Part shown: piece by piece, positions 12,000-23,179 of the stretch
Layout: the number at the start of each line of letters is the position of its first letter
Position numbering within the stretch: the first letter of the stretch is position 1
NCBI RefSeq assembly: GCF_032118995.1
Contig: NC_092657.1
Coordinates: 13,406,139-13,470,138 of the forward strand
From: Asterias amurensis
Lineage: Eukaryota > Echinodermata > Asteroidea > Forcipulatida > Asteriidae
Length of the DNA: 64,000 nt
Reading direction: 5' to 3'
The notes under the pieces: model-generated
Told to the model about the DNA's origin: nothing
The model's database searches: none
The model's input: the letters and a program-made list of their open reading frames with translations, nothing else
Translations under genes and position numbers: made by a program

Positions 12000-12848
12000 T
12001 GTAAGTAAAGCTCTCCGAAGGTCACGTGGGTTATCCTAACCAAAAAAGTGATTCCGATAAGCCACGTGACCTTCGTTTAAAAACAAATGCCTTAAAACGG
12101 CCAAATTTGATGGTTTCTTTTAGCAACTATTCTTCTCCATTCCTGGAAGACCTTTAAAATCATGTTTTAGTGTATTTTGTAGCCAAAAAAGCCCAACGAA
12201 GCGGGTGTGTCCCTTCAAACCATCTCATCTCAGCTGGTGGTGAGTACGCAGCCTGTGCAACATGCGCTACTCGGCTAAATCAACCACAAGAACCATCTCT
12301 GCCCTCACAGGTACCCATTTACACCTGGGTGGAGAGAAGTAGTTATAGTTAAGTGTCACGCACGGGCTTCGAACGCACACTATGCTGAACAGAAGCACCA
12401 GAGATTGAGTTCGGTGCTCTTATCCGCTCGCCACGACACCCTCAACGCCTGACCTGTCAGAGTTTATATTATTTGGTCACATGTATCATCGAACATAACA
12501 TAGACCGGGTGGTGTTTTTGGCTTGCGGTAACACCTTGCTGGGTAGATTATGTTCCTTGAGATAGTGTATCGGTGTAAATTCTTCTTCTTCTTTGTGTTA
12601 CAGCAAACCAACTTGATACCTCACTATGCATCGACTCAAATACCATCTTAAATGGACACACCGGCTGAATTTGGCTATTTGGGCTAGAAAATAGTTAGGA
12701 CTTCAAATGTCTTCCAGGAATGGAAACAAAAAAATAGGCTCTACAAAATCATCACACTTAGCCGTTTAAGCATTGTGATAGTAAAAACCACAAAGTGGTT
12801 CTAATAATCACGTGATCATCCGAGTTAGTTTCCAGCCGTAGAAAAGCT
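12000..12848. mobile_element. Inner foldback element carrying a SINE
   Basis: Left TACGGCTGTAAGTAAAGCTC (about 11994) pairs weakly with right TTCCAGCCGTA (about 12830). Both sides carry a CACGTG-containing stretch and a CCATTCCTGGAAGAC motif (left 12139; inverted at about 12710). The SINE at 12195-12465 sits inside the left half. It is the core of the larger 9966-14800 foldback. Confidence 0.5.
12195..12465 (-). mobile_element. tRNA-derived SINE, family S2
   Basis: Read on the minus strand: A-box-like GTGGCGAGCGGATAAGAGC, then CACCGAACTCAAT, then the B-box GTTCGAAGCCC, followed by a body with CTCTCCACCCAGGTGTAAAT and GGTACCTGTGAGGGCAG. The head resembles a tRNA of the long-variable-arm type (Leu/Ser). 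It is not a functional tRNA gene because no acceptor stem can be paired. Confidence 0.75.
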
Positions 12849-13407
12849 AATTCGTTGAACTAAATTTAATTATTTTGTTTACAATTATTAATAAAAAAAA
12901 ATAAAAAATTAAAATAATAATATGTTATCAGGCTGTGGATACAAATCGTTAATAATGGTCAAAAATCGAACGTAAGGTTATAACATTCAGAAAAATAGTT
13001 TATTGTATAGCCCCACGGCGTGGAGCAATCGGAACGTAAGCCTTGGGGCGTACCGCCCATGCCGTGTCTCGTGGGGGGGGGGGGGGTGGAGGTGTAATCG
13101 CCCGCGCTACGAACTGCGGGTCTAGCCATGAGCTTGGGAGGGGTTGGGAGCCAGACATCAAAATACATGTTTGTCATCGTGGGTTTGTCAGTCGTTTGTC
13201 GAATCCGAAATGTATTATGATCGCAAATTTCCAATTGGTTCTTGTTACGAGTTTTCAGGTAATTAAAACAGATTGATGTTTTCAAAACGTAATAATACCG
13301 CTGTTTGTTATTTTGTCGGTGTTATTGTGAGAGTAGCATAATAAACAATGTTTTATAAACATAACAATCACAAATAACGGAGCCCATCGATCGTTAAAAA
13401 GACAGGT

Positions 13408-13665
13408 AAATCTCAACATATGCGTACAATAACAAACCTGTGAAAATCTGAAAAAGTTGCGAGATAATAATGAAATACAAAAAAAAACTTGTCACATGAA
13501 GTAGTGTGCGTTCAGATGCTTGATTTCGAGACCTCAAATTCTAAATCTGAGGTCTCGAAATCAAATATGTTGAAAATTTACCCTTTCTTGAACACTACGT
13601 TACTTCAGAGGGAGCCGTTTCCCACCGTGTTTTATACTATACCAAACCAATAATGTCCACTGCCT
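13408..13665. mobile_element. M1 MITE, partial, inverted
   Basis: It carries ACAAACCTGTGAAAATCTGA, the paired GAGACCTCAAATTC/GAGGTCTCGAAATC hairpin and GGAGCCGTTTCCCACC, and ends AATAATGTCCACTGCCTG. One end is missing or strongly diverged, and no flanking TTAA is intact. Confidence 0.7.
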
Positions 13666-14894
13666 GTAGAATTTTGTCAAAAAAAATGTTAATTTTGAAT
13701 TATGTGAATGAAATGTTATTTTGACAGTTTTGATGTTATGATTTACCTGGGCAAGTGGAAGTTATTACTCGGCTATTGGTCGCGCCTCAAATAGCTGGGA
13801 CTTCGACTAGTCGCAAAACTTTAACTCCCATTGTCCAACATGCATGGCGACATACTGTTTGCAGAAGGCGCAATAAAATAAAACTCGTACTGATGTCTGG
13901 TGGTGTTTTGTAAACAAATGTTGTGAATAGTCGTGAGCGACAAAAGTGGTTAACCAATTCGATCGCGACTACTTGTATAATACATAGTCGTAGCAGCACG
14001 ATTAACCGACTTAGTTGAATAGTGGTAGTCGCGACTCGACTAAGCAATCAAAAGCAGTCGCAATTTCCCATGAGTTGTACCAAAAATATATGGTTACTTT
14101 CCAAGATAAACGCAGCTACGCTTACATTCCAAGATTTTCTTACGTTCCGTCAAGTTACGCTTTCATTCCATCAAAATATACGCTTTCAATCCCGAGCCAA
14201 CCGACGCTTACGTTCCAAGATACACAGCTACGCTTACGTTTCAAGATACACTTACGGACGCTTTCGAATCCCTCAAAAATTCCTTCCCTTCCCCCAATAT
14301 GCTTTAAAAGTCTTTCATATTAATACCAGGGCTCACTAGTTTCATCTGTTTAGCAGAAAATGCCGACTAACAAAAAACAACTTTACTAGGCAAAAAATTG
14401 TCCAGCACCAGCCTCAATGCCACAACATTTAAAATTAATTTAAGTAAAATTGGGCTGGTAACCAGATTCTGCGAAGCAGTACTATTTTGTGCTGAGCAAA
14501 CTGTTGTGCTAACACAGGCTTTATGAAATAGGGCCCTTGCACGTCGGGAGCATAGCCACGATCGCATTCCAAACAGCATCATGGCAATGCAGTAGTATGC
14601 CTAGTGTATTAGTGTCTTGAATGCTTTATTTGCTTGTCATTGTACCACCCTGTTTTGGATTTACCTGATGCGTGTATTTATGTCGGTTGTTTATAATACA
14701 ATAACACATGTATAAGTAGGCCGGATCATTATGCTGCGTCATAATAAAACGTTGATTTAAACAAAGACAGTCTACTCCGCGGTAATGTAATATATATAGA
14801 GCAAGACAATTTACCAAAAGAGTACGATAGAAAAGTCTCCTGAACTCCAACAAATCTACTCGTGGTTGTATATTAATAGATAAAACGAAGACGA

Positions 14895-17634
14895 CTAAGA
14901 CTGGGTTGCTCTAAAAATCAAAGAAGTGGTGGCAGACTTTCAATAATGGATTTCGTTTAAACTTTGCACAAGTGAAGGCCATCATCCAAAGTGTAAAAAT
15001 AAAGCATAAGTTTTGCATTTACACCTTCGTTGCCAACGGTCAAAAGTAGAAAATTACCATATTTCACCTAATTTAGCTTTTTTCATGAGTAAAAATTACC
15101 CAAAGTTGAGGGCTCCACTGTGTAAAAACCAAATAGTGGACCTACCTCTCAGCTGGATATAAAAAAATATGCATCCTTAATCTTTCCAAAAATGCGTTCG
15201 ATAAAAGTACAGTTAATTGTGAATGGAAGATTCCATTATTTCAAAAAGGGGTGTTTTAAGGAAAAGTCAATTTGGGAAATACAGGGGGGTTGTTAAAATT
15301 GTCAGAATTCCCAAAGTGGCATATTTAGGAAAGTTTTGCTTCCAGGCATGAAAGATAAGATACTGGTCTGTAAGAATTTCAAACAAAAACATTTGGTATT
15401 TGTTGTACTGGGGAGCAGTGCTGCCATAAACTTCGTGCTTTTTTGGAAATACAATTGTATATTTTCATATTGTACAACAAAAAAATATGATTTTTTTGTT
15501 TTAACGGATTTTGTTTTCTCTTTGCACGTGTTAATTCCTTCAACCAAAATGTAAAAAGAAAGCATAGTTTTTGCATTGTACTTTGGTTGCCATGGCAACG
15601 GTTAAAAATAGGAAAATTGCCATATTTCACCTAATTTAGCTTTTTTCTGAAAATTACCCAAAGTTGAGGGCTTCACAGTGTAAAGACCAAATATATTACC
15701 TGCCTTTCAACTGAATATGATAAATATACACCCTTGGTCTACCAAAAATGCACCTGACACAGGTACAGTCAATTGTGAATGGAATAATCCATTATTTCAA
15801 AAAGGGGTGTTTTGAACAAAGGTCAATTTGGGAAATAGAGGGAGTTGCTTAGTTTGTCAGAAGTCCGAAAGTAGCATAATATTTGAGAAAGTTTGGCTAC
15901 CAGGCTTGAAAGATAAGATACTGATACATAAGGAACATAGCCGGATAACACTATTACCAACCGAATTAGCTTGGGGTGAGTCTTCGAACTATACATTGTA
16001 TACAGTTATATTTTTATACTTGTAAGCTGCTTTGCTTTTTTTTTTCAATCAACATCTTTGTTCAGCATGTAAGAAATGTCAATAAAGAGAATTGATTTGT
16101 TCAATTTTTTTTCTTCAAATCTTACCATGTTTGAGGCTGAGGCAGTGTCACTACATGATACAGTTGCCTATTTTGTGCTCCCCCGACATGAAAACACAAA
16201 TAATCGCCCAATCACAACAAAGGTGACTGAAGACAGCACAAACTTTCCTACTATTAATGATGTGCAATGGAAATTTTAAAAAGGGACTTTCAACAAAGGT
16301 GGCGCTTTGTAATGCATTGTGGGGCTTGGGGGCTGGGCATGCAGGGGAGGGGGGGTAGTATAAAATCCAAAACTTAGGTCATTAAAAATATTCTTGATCA
16401 ATGTTGGGTAGTCCACAAGGCTACAGCGTGCTCATGAAAGGTGCCGGATTCATGGAAGACTTAAAAGTATTTTTTTATTAATGTTATTTATTCAATCTGA
16501 AGAAAACAAGTTAAAATGCATTTGTTTTAAGGCAGTACTGTTACAACAGGATACAATTGCCCAAGTTTTTCTCAAAAGTTTTTCTCAAAATGGAAGGACC
16601 AATGTTGGCTCGAAATACAACCGAAACGAAAACATTCTGGCAAATTGTCATTTTTAGGGCAAACAATTGGGTAAAAATGTTGATTTTGCGAATTTCTAAA
16701 AACATGCGCTAATGCTGTTCTAAAAATAGCATTAGGATAAAAGTTAAAGCAATAATTTTTTTGTCTCAAGAAAGGACGACTCAATATATTGATGTGAAAC
16801 GTTTTATGAAAAAAAAAATGCACATTGGCTGGGTGGAGTTGCAAATATATGCTAAAATACAGTTTTTTAGACCCCCAAAAGTGGCCAAAAATAGCCAAAA
16901 ACACAAATGAGCTGTTACCATGGCAACGGGCTATATAGTGATTTCAAAAGTTTAGTTTGTATGAATGCACCTCAAGTCCCTTCCACCCATAAGGTTTAAA
17001 AAATATATAATTTCCTGATATTTGTACCTAATAATAATGTATAATTTTTGGCCATTTGTTGTGTTTTTGCCCTGCCAAAGTGCTAATTTTCCGGCAAAAC
17101 TGTGTCCGCGCACTTAAAATACCAAAATATTTTATTGCATTTTTATGTAGGTCGGTACCTTATCTTCCAACTATAAAAGTGTCATAATCCACAAAGTGCC
17201 ACTTTCGGACTTATGGCCCAATTCGATACCCCTATTTTTCGCTAAAAGAAAATATGACAAAAACACCCCTATTTGAAATAGTGGTTTGATCCAAAGTTGA
17301 TCGCACACTTAATTTTTAAAAACATTTTCTGAAAGAGTAAACATGGTTGTGCATCATGTGTGAAAGAAAAACTTCAACGTTTTCCCATTTAGACGTACCA
17401 GTACTTTCAATTCACCTATATTGTAACTATTAAAAAAGGTAAAAACTTGGAAAATTTGCTGAAAATCTTATTTTGGCGGTAACCACGGCAACCAATGTCC
17501 GATATAACTTGTTTTTAGATGTTTGTGTATTGTGTACCCATACCTACTCATACATGGAGTTTTGCCAAAATCCATTTTTGAAGTCTGTCATCATTTTAAA
17601 AATATCTTTGATTTTTACAGCAACCCAGTCTTAA
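14895..17634. mobile_element. 2.7-kb TIR element, family T1, copy 1
   Basis: Ends CTAAGACTGGGTTGCT and AGCAACCCAGTCTTAAG are inverted; similarity continues about 60 bp inward to an AATGGATTT motif. The inside has two tandem related units (about 15000-15350 and 15560-15920) sharing ATTTCACCTAATTTAGCTTT, ATTTCAAAAAGGGGTGTTTT and AAAGATAAGATACTG. No transposase was recognised, so it is probably non-autonomous. The second copy, inverted and invaded, is at 26146-29990. Confidence 0.75.
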
Positions 17635-19345
17635 GAAGTCTCCCGAAAATCAAAATTATACGATTTGCAGAAACTGTTTACGGAAAATCAATTATACATT
17701 GAAACAATACCACACATTGCCTCAAATCTAATATAGGCCTGGGTGTACATAGAGATTTACCTTAAGTTGTAGACGTTTTTTCACTCAATACTCACTGCGT
17801 ACAGTTGGATTTCTTTGCTGATCTTTAGGAATTGGCACCAAAAAGGAATTCTGCTCGACCAAAAAAGAAACGTTAACAGGTAGGTCTTCACAAACAGTTC
17901 ACTTCTTTCATAACCATAATTCCAAATAATCACTGATTAAAATTGCACTAGTTTCACACAACTGGAAAAACCCATCCGTATTAATAGCGTTCAAGGGTAC
18001 AAACTCCAAGGGTCGTTTCTCAATCTAAGGTGGCCTGTTGTAACCATTGCAATTGTTGGAATATGATTCTACAAATAATGGTGAACAAAATCAATTTTGA
18101 TAACTAATGATTTAATAATACATTAGAAGGATTTGAAACTAGACGTTTCGATTAGAAGACGATCAGAGCATTCCGATTGAAACTTCGAGTTGAAACCCAT
18201 GTTTCCTTTCAGAACGCGACTCAATTTTGAATTATAGTTGTATTGTGTTACCACAAACATTACTAAACTAAATAATTCTAAATTTTCCTTATGATGTTGA
18301 TGTTATTAAAAAAAACAAAAACATTAAGGGGCAGTTTACAAATAAATAAAACAAAAAGGCAACGTCATCTTAACAAATACTTGTTTCTAATCACTCTCCT
18401 ATAAAATACAAAATGAAACTCTTGACCAATCTGTTGATGAACAAATTAGTTTAATAATATCAAACTAACCTTTGTGTAACAAAAAACGATTAGGGAACGG
18501 CGAGTAAAATTTCAAAATTGCATTTAGACTCTTGGGCAGTTAGCCCCCCCCCCCCCCCCCCAACAAAGCTATATCAAACAACACTCCACATGACAGCTCA
18601 CAATTATTTGTGTACCCGTGGTAGATATTGAGCTCCGTACATTCATGTACAGTCCAGAAGCCTTCATCACATGACCATGGACATCACGCATGATCATCAC
18701 ATTACCTATTATGTACACACCTGTGCTAACAACACTACTGGTGTTGATTGTGTTGTTTAAATAAAGCCAGATGATGTCAACCACACCACTTGACTGATGA
18801 CAATGCAAGCACTAACTAGTTGTGTTTGCTTGTTATTATACTGTGGCAGAAAGTCCGTTTTGGGGACTTATATTATCGTTATGCGTCTCGGTAAATATTT
18901 ATTTTGGCAGACTATGATGGCAACACGTCCCACCTCTAATGCCATCAAACTGTGTGGGCTTACACTCTAGACATGTATGTTACTTCTGTTTGCTCCTATT
19001 TTGTTACTAGTTAAAACATCAAGCGCAAGTTATACAAAGAACCAACAAATAATCAAAACAAAAGCCGTGTATAATAATAAGTAATTTGAATGGTGGATGC
19101 ACATCTTGGATGGAAATAATCTCGCGTGTTCCTTTTTGAAGTTCAATCATTTGGCCAATGGACCAGTTTTAATAATTGGAGGCGGTCCCTCTATCTGTCA
19201 ACCCTTTTTACAAATAAACCCTAAAAAGGAGACTGTACTTATACAGGCGACGGAGACTGTCTTTAAGCTGCCGATGCAGTGGTCGGATGCCTTTATTCAA
19301 TCTTAATGCTCAATAGTTAACATACAGCCGTCTTAAACAGCGCTC
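17635..19345. other. Non-coding; segment B of a dispersed duplication
   Basis: About 17752-18100 resembles segment C at 30700-31050: TTACCTTAAGTTGTAGACG against TTACCTGTAGCTGTAGATG, TACAGTTGGATTTCTTTGCT against TACAGTTGATCTTCTTTGCT, and AGTTTCACACAACTGGAAAA. Read on the minus strand the TTACC step looks like a splice donor. About 18125-18250 is a diverged copy of the hairpin at 50775-51022 (AGAAGACGATCAGAGCAT). A C-run is at 18543-18561. No gene recognised. Confidence 0.45.
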
Positions 19346-19349
19346 TCCG

Positions 19350-19531
19350 AAATCAAGCATCTGAAAGCACACAACTTCGTGTGACAAGGGTGTTTTTTCA
19401 TTCATTAATATCTTGCAACTACGACGACCGATTGAGCTCAAATTTTCACAGGTTTGTTATTTTCTGCATATGTTGAGATACACCAAGTGAGAAGACTGGT
19501 CTTTGACAACCACCAAAAGTGTCCAGTGTCT
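19350..19531. mobile_element. M1 MITE, 3' half
   Basis: It starts in the hairpin region (GAAATCAAGCATCTGAAAGC), continues through CACAACTTCGTGTGACAAGG and TTTTCACAGGTTTGTTATTT, and ends AGTGTCCAGTGTCT before TTAA at 19532-19535. Confidence 0.75.
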
Positions 19532-19779
19532 TTAATATAAATTAATGATTACAATTATTGTTATTATTATTTTGTTTTTATCAACACGATTCTGTGATCA
19601 TCTAAATGAGCAACTTTTGAAAGCTTGTTGGAGGCAGACTTCTAGTTATATTCCCATTTCTTACGCCCTTCTGACCACGCGCACGTAAACAAATAAGAAT
19701 ATAACTTGTGTTGTTTCTTGGCGACGTCACCACTTTGGGCTAATTGCATGGTCACGTATGACGTCTGCACGTTCTTACC

Positions 19780-20310
19780 TGACGCTACAAAAATGGTAAA
19801 CTCACGTATGCTAAAAACGTGACATTTTTAAAACGCAATTTTCTGACGTTCACGTTCACGTATTTGGTCGCTTATGATAAGGCTGAAGCCATGAAGCGTA
19901 CAAAAGTTATCGTAATATGGCAAACATCACTTGGATAAACAATATTCCATATGTACATCGCACAAATAATGTCTCAGTACCGTTCAAACTGACCAATCAT
20001 GTCTCAGTACCGTTCAAACTGACCAATCATGTCTCAGTACCATTCAAACTGACCAATGATGTTATAGAAAATCCTAACACAACATCGTACGTGACTTGGA
20101 CTTTGGCCAAGAACTTTCCAGTCAGTCGAAATCAAACAATTTTAGAATTGAACATACATCACTATACATACACCATATATTCGACCTCGGGATAATTTAA
20201 AAACTGAACTAATTCTAACGCTTGAATCTCAATAAGCTTTCAACCAATAATGTGCATCCTTACAAAAAGCTGCCTCAAAAACAATAATCCGTTGTATCCA
20301 GTCACTATTT
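19780..20310. repeat. Segment B', duplicated at 32190-32660
   Basis: Shared landmarks, same orientation: CACGTATGCTAAAAACGTGA against CACGCATGCTAAAATCGTGA, TCAAACTGACCAATCA, CACAACATCGTACGTGA against CACAACATCGTCCGTGA, and ATTCGACCTCGGGATAATTT. In this copy a 30-bp piece (GTCTCAGTACCGTTCAAACT and flanks) is repeated three times at 19968-20060. A 92-codon open frame across it is an artefact of that 30-bp period. Confidence 0.65.
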
Positions 20311-20413
20311 AGTGACTGAATAGTGATTTACCTTGAATATCTTTTTAAATAACATACATTGAAGGGAACGTTTACGTTGTTTATCAGTATGTTTGCTGGA
20401 AGCTTACTGTAGC

Positions 20414-20420
20414 TTTCAAA

Positions 20421-20455
<35 letters not shown>
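20414..20455. repeat. Poly(A) tract
   Basis: Uninterrupted run of about 40 A residues. No retroelement body was recognised immediately upstream. Confidence 0.9.
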
Positions 20456-20457
<2 letters not shown>

Positions 20458-20658
20458 ATAATAACTTATGCAATAATATATCACATTCATCGGCCATTGG
20501 TTGAATCTGTGAAGTGTAAACTTTAAGTTGCATTTCTCAGATTGTGGAATCATTTAAGTTTTGTTTTCCTGCTTGGACATTGGCACCGTCGAGATGTCCA
20601 TTGTTATATAATGGCATGGCAAGTTAAAATCTGTATGCAAAATTGTTTTATCATTTAA

Positions 20659-21036
20659 AGGCAGTGGACACGATTGGTAATTACTCAAAATAATTATCAG
20701 CATAAAACCTCACTTGGTAACGAGAAATGGGGAGAGGTTGATAGTATACAACATTGTAAGTAACGGCTCCCTCTTAAGTGAGGTAGTTTTCGAGAAAGAA
20801 GTTATTTTCAACGAATTTGATTTAAAGACCTCAAGTGTAGAGTTTGCGGTCTCGAAATCAAGCATATAAAGCACACAACTTCGTGTGACAAGGGTGTTTT
20901 TTTATTTATTTCATATCTCACAATTTAGACGACCAATTGAGTTCAAATGTTCACAGGTTTGTTGTTTTATGCATGTGTTTAGATACACTAAGTGAGAGGA
21001 GTGGTCTTTGACAATTACCGATAGTGTCCGCTGTCT
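20659..21036. mobile_element. M1 MITE, full copy
   Basis: Ends AGGCAGTGGACACGATTGG and CCGATAGTGTCCGCTGTCT; TTAA at 20655-20658 and 21037-21040. The central hairpin has diverged (GACCTCAAGTGTAGAG... GCGGTCTCGAAATC). Confidence 0.85.
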
Positions 21037-21239
21037 TTAAAGAATGATAGCATCAGTTACTTCAGTAAACAAACAATTTCACTCATCACGTGACAATTCC
21101 AACATAATGAATAATGATACAATTCAAAGTGTCTTTCTGTTTAGCCATGATATTAATCAATGGGAAATGGTGAGTTTTAAAAAAACAACTGATACCAAAG
21201 TAAGGTAATTGCGTGTGGTTATTTTCAAGGAATTAAAAT

Positions 21240-21665
21240 GGTAGCGACGAGCTATTAAACTGGCGTTTAAAACCGGCAGGGTCGTTGACGTGCGATAAAG
21301 GCCCGAGCCGAATGCGAGGGCTTTTATCGCACGGCTGTTTAACGAGTCACTCTTTTCTTCCCATTCATGCCTGTTTTTGTTAATGAAGTAAGAAAATCTG
21401 TTTTCGGATAAGCATTCGAGACAGTTTTCGGATATGCATCTGTGCGCGTTCAGTCTTGGTGCAAGACGTTTTTCGTGTTCCTTTCACACAAAGCGCGGTC
21501 AACTCACCAACAGCGCCTGCATGAGCCGTAACGAGAAACGTCGTGCATCAATACTAGCGTGTAGTATCCGAAAACAACCGGTTATAAACAGCTCCAGCTG
21601 GTTATTATCAACCGTTTAAGCAACCCACGTGACGCGCTCTCCACCATTAGGTAAAGCGAAACTGT
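21240..21665. mobile_element. MA-related MITE fragment
   Basis: It contains GGCGTTTAAAACCGGCAGGG, a hairpin GTGCGATAAAGGCCCGAG... GGGCTTTTATCGCAC, and an end GACGCGCTCTCCACCATTAG... GAGGTATTTATGAATAAC that matches the end of the MA family at 4793-5352 and 44977. A related piece is at 32650-32800. Confidence 0.6.
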
Positions 21666-21913
21666 GTGAGGTATTTATGAATAACCAATAAAAGTAGCAA
21701 CGCCCCCAAAAATGCTCACCAGACTATACTGTGGCATGCCCAATCACCATGTAGGCCTAACTTGCATAGTCCACGATTTGATTCCTGCTAACTTTTGGTT
21801 GAGCCGCATTTCCAAGCAATATTTACAAAAGCTTTAGTTTACAAAAGTTTATTAAAGATTAATAATTGTATAACGGTAAACAACAACACCATCTGCCACG
21901 AACACAGACGGGA

Positions 21914-21952
21914 AAAAATTCGGTTAACTATTAAATAGTTAACCGAATTTTT
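21914..21952. repeat. Perfect short palindrome
   Basis: AAAAATTCGGTTAACTATT is followed at once by its inverse AATAGTTAACCGAATTTTT with one extra A. No role is assigned; it could be the core of a tiny MITE. Confidence 0.85.
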
Positions 21953-22141
21953 CTTGGTAACAAAAACAAATGTTCAAGTTACATTGATCATCGACTGAGT
22001 AAATAATTTTAAAATGAAATCCGTAACAAACTTTAACAAACTATTTTTATTAGAATAGAGTTACCAGAGTTTACAAAAGCGTACAAGCTGGTACGGATAT
22101 TAAAAATTGAAGCTAATACTTTGTAGGTTAAAGTTTTCTGT

Positions 22142-23179
22142 TTTTTTTTTTTTTTTTTTTTTTTTTAACTAAATCGTGTTTATCGTAATATTTGTCGACT
22201 GCGCCCTAGCATATGTTGTACTGCTTTAAATGGAATGTCTGAAGTTAAAACTGTTTGCAGAATTGTTTTTATTTTGTAAAGAATGGTTTTATAATTTACT
22301 CTTACAGATAAATAGTACTCACCCCTAAGGTTGCATTTTCAATTTTCAAAATAAGAAAAAGAAACAATAAAATAAAATAAATGGGCCTTCGTACGTTGTT
22401 AAGTTGTATTGATTCAAAAGAAACGTAGGAGTCCGCAGTTACAAGCAACCCCTTTCAGATCATTTTGACAATACGCTTTTCCTACAGTTCACTCTTGAGA
22501 AATTCGAGACCAAACTGATACCATCATCCAACTGTCGGTTTTCGAATCCCTACAACCTTTCCAGTATCTCGTGTTCATACTTCGATTTTATGACAAGAAT
22601 ATCAAAGTGGTTTATCAGATTTATTGGTTACGGTTCTTACATGAACCGTTGTCTACTCCTAGTATTGTATGTTTGCATTCTGAGTGGATATTTTTAAAAC
22701 TCAGGAAACTTTAGTACTTTTGATAATGATATTATGATTAATAGTAATGTTATGTATATTTCTGCTAAAAGAGCAATATCTCTGAATGGTATTCACCACC
22801 CCTTTTCGTTTGGGTAACCGGGTTAAGAATTACTTCTGGCTTGAAATGACATGAGATCGAATATGACCCAATTGATATAACCGCCACAGCGAAAATAGTA
22901 TTCATTTGCGAAAATAGAACACAACATTTGTATTAAAGGCTTAAAGGTGGGTTATTTTATTTATATGTTGAGATACACCAAATGAGAAGATTGGTCTCTG
23001 ACAATTACCATTAAGTGATCGGTACGTTGTAAAAAAAAAGTAATGTTTTGTCCATGTGGCAGATTATTCGCATTCTTGAGGTTTATGAAGATTAACTATG
23101 AGTGTTAAACTTTAGAAGTTGCAAATTACCTTATCACCAATAATAATTGTACATTTTACGACCATAACGTCATCGACAC
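22142..23179. other. Poly(T) tract, then non-coding sequence downstream of the TRIM gene
   Basis: Poly(T) at about 22142-22167. About 22228-22275 repeats 20610-20655 (AGTTAAAACTGTTTGCAGAATTG-like). About 22945-23010 is a small M1 fragment (TTGAGATACACCAAATGAGA). On the minus strand an AATAAA at 22956-22961 lies about 220 bp past the TRIM stop and is a candidate poly(A) signal. No gene recognised. Confidence 0.5.

Larger units (their letters stand above)
9966..14800. repeat. Giant imperfect foldback (about 4.8 kb)
   Basis: The left arm (about 9966-11835) matches the reverse complement of the right arm (about 13000-14800). Paired landmarks from outside in: ATGACGCAGCATAA (10013 and about 14733), GGAATGCGATCGTGGC (10230 and about 14560), TTTTCTGCTAAACAGATGAA (10432 and about 14345), the GTAAGCGTAGCT minisatellite (10545-11220 and 14100-14260), and CAAGGCTTACGTTCCGATTG (about 11780 and 13030). 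The centre (11840-13000) is itself a foldback around a SINE. Whether this is one transposon or an inverted duplication is unknown. Confidence 0.75.

Noticed and set aside
11566..13285. Frames 11566-11778 (minus) and 12959-13285 (minus) as copies of a gene
   Set aside because: The two regions are inverted copies, so a shared protein should lie on opposite strands; the similar peptides do not keep one open frame.
16572..16904. 110-codon minus-strand frame in T1 copy 1, with a similar peptide at 27122-27530
   Set aside because: The similarity follows from DNA homology of the two T1 copies, and stops and frame changes break it in copy 2.
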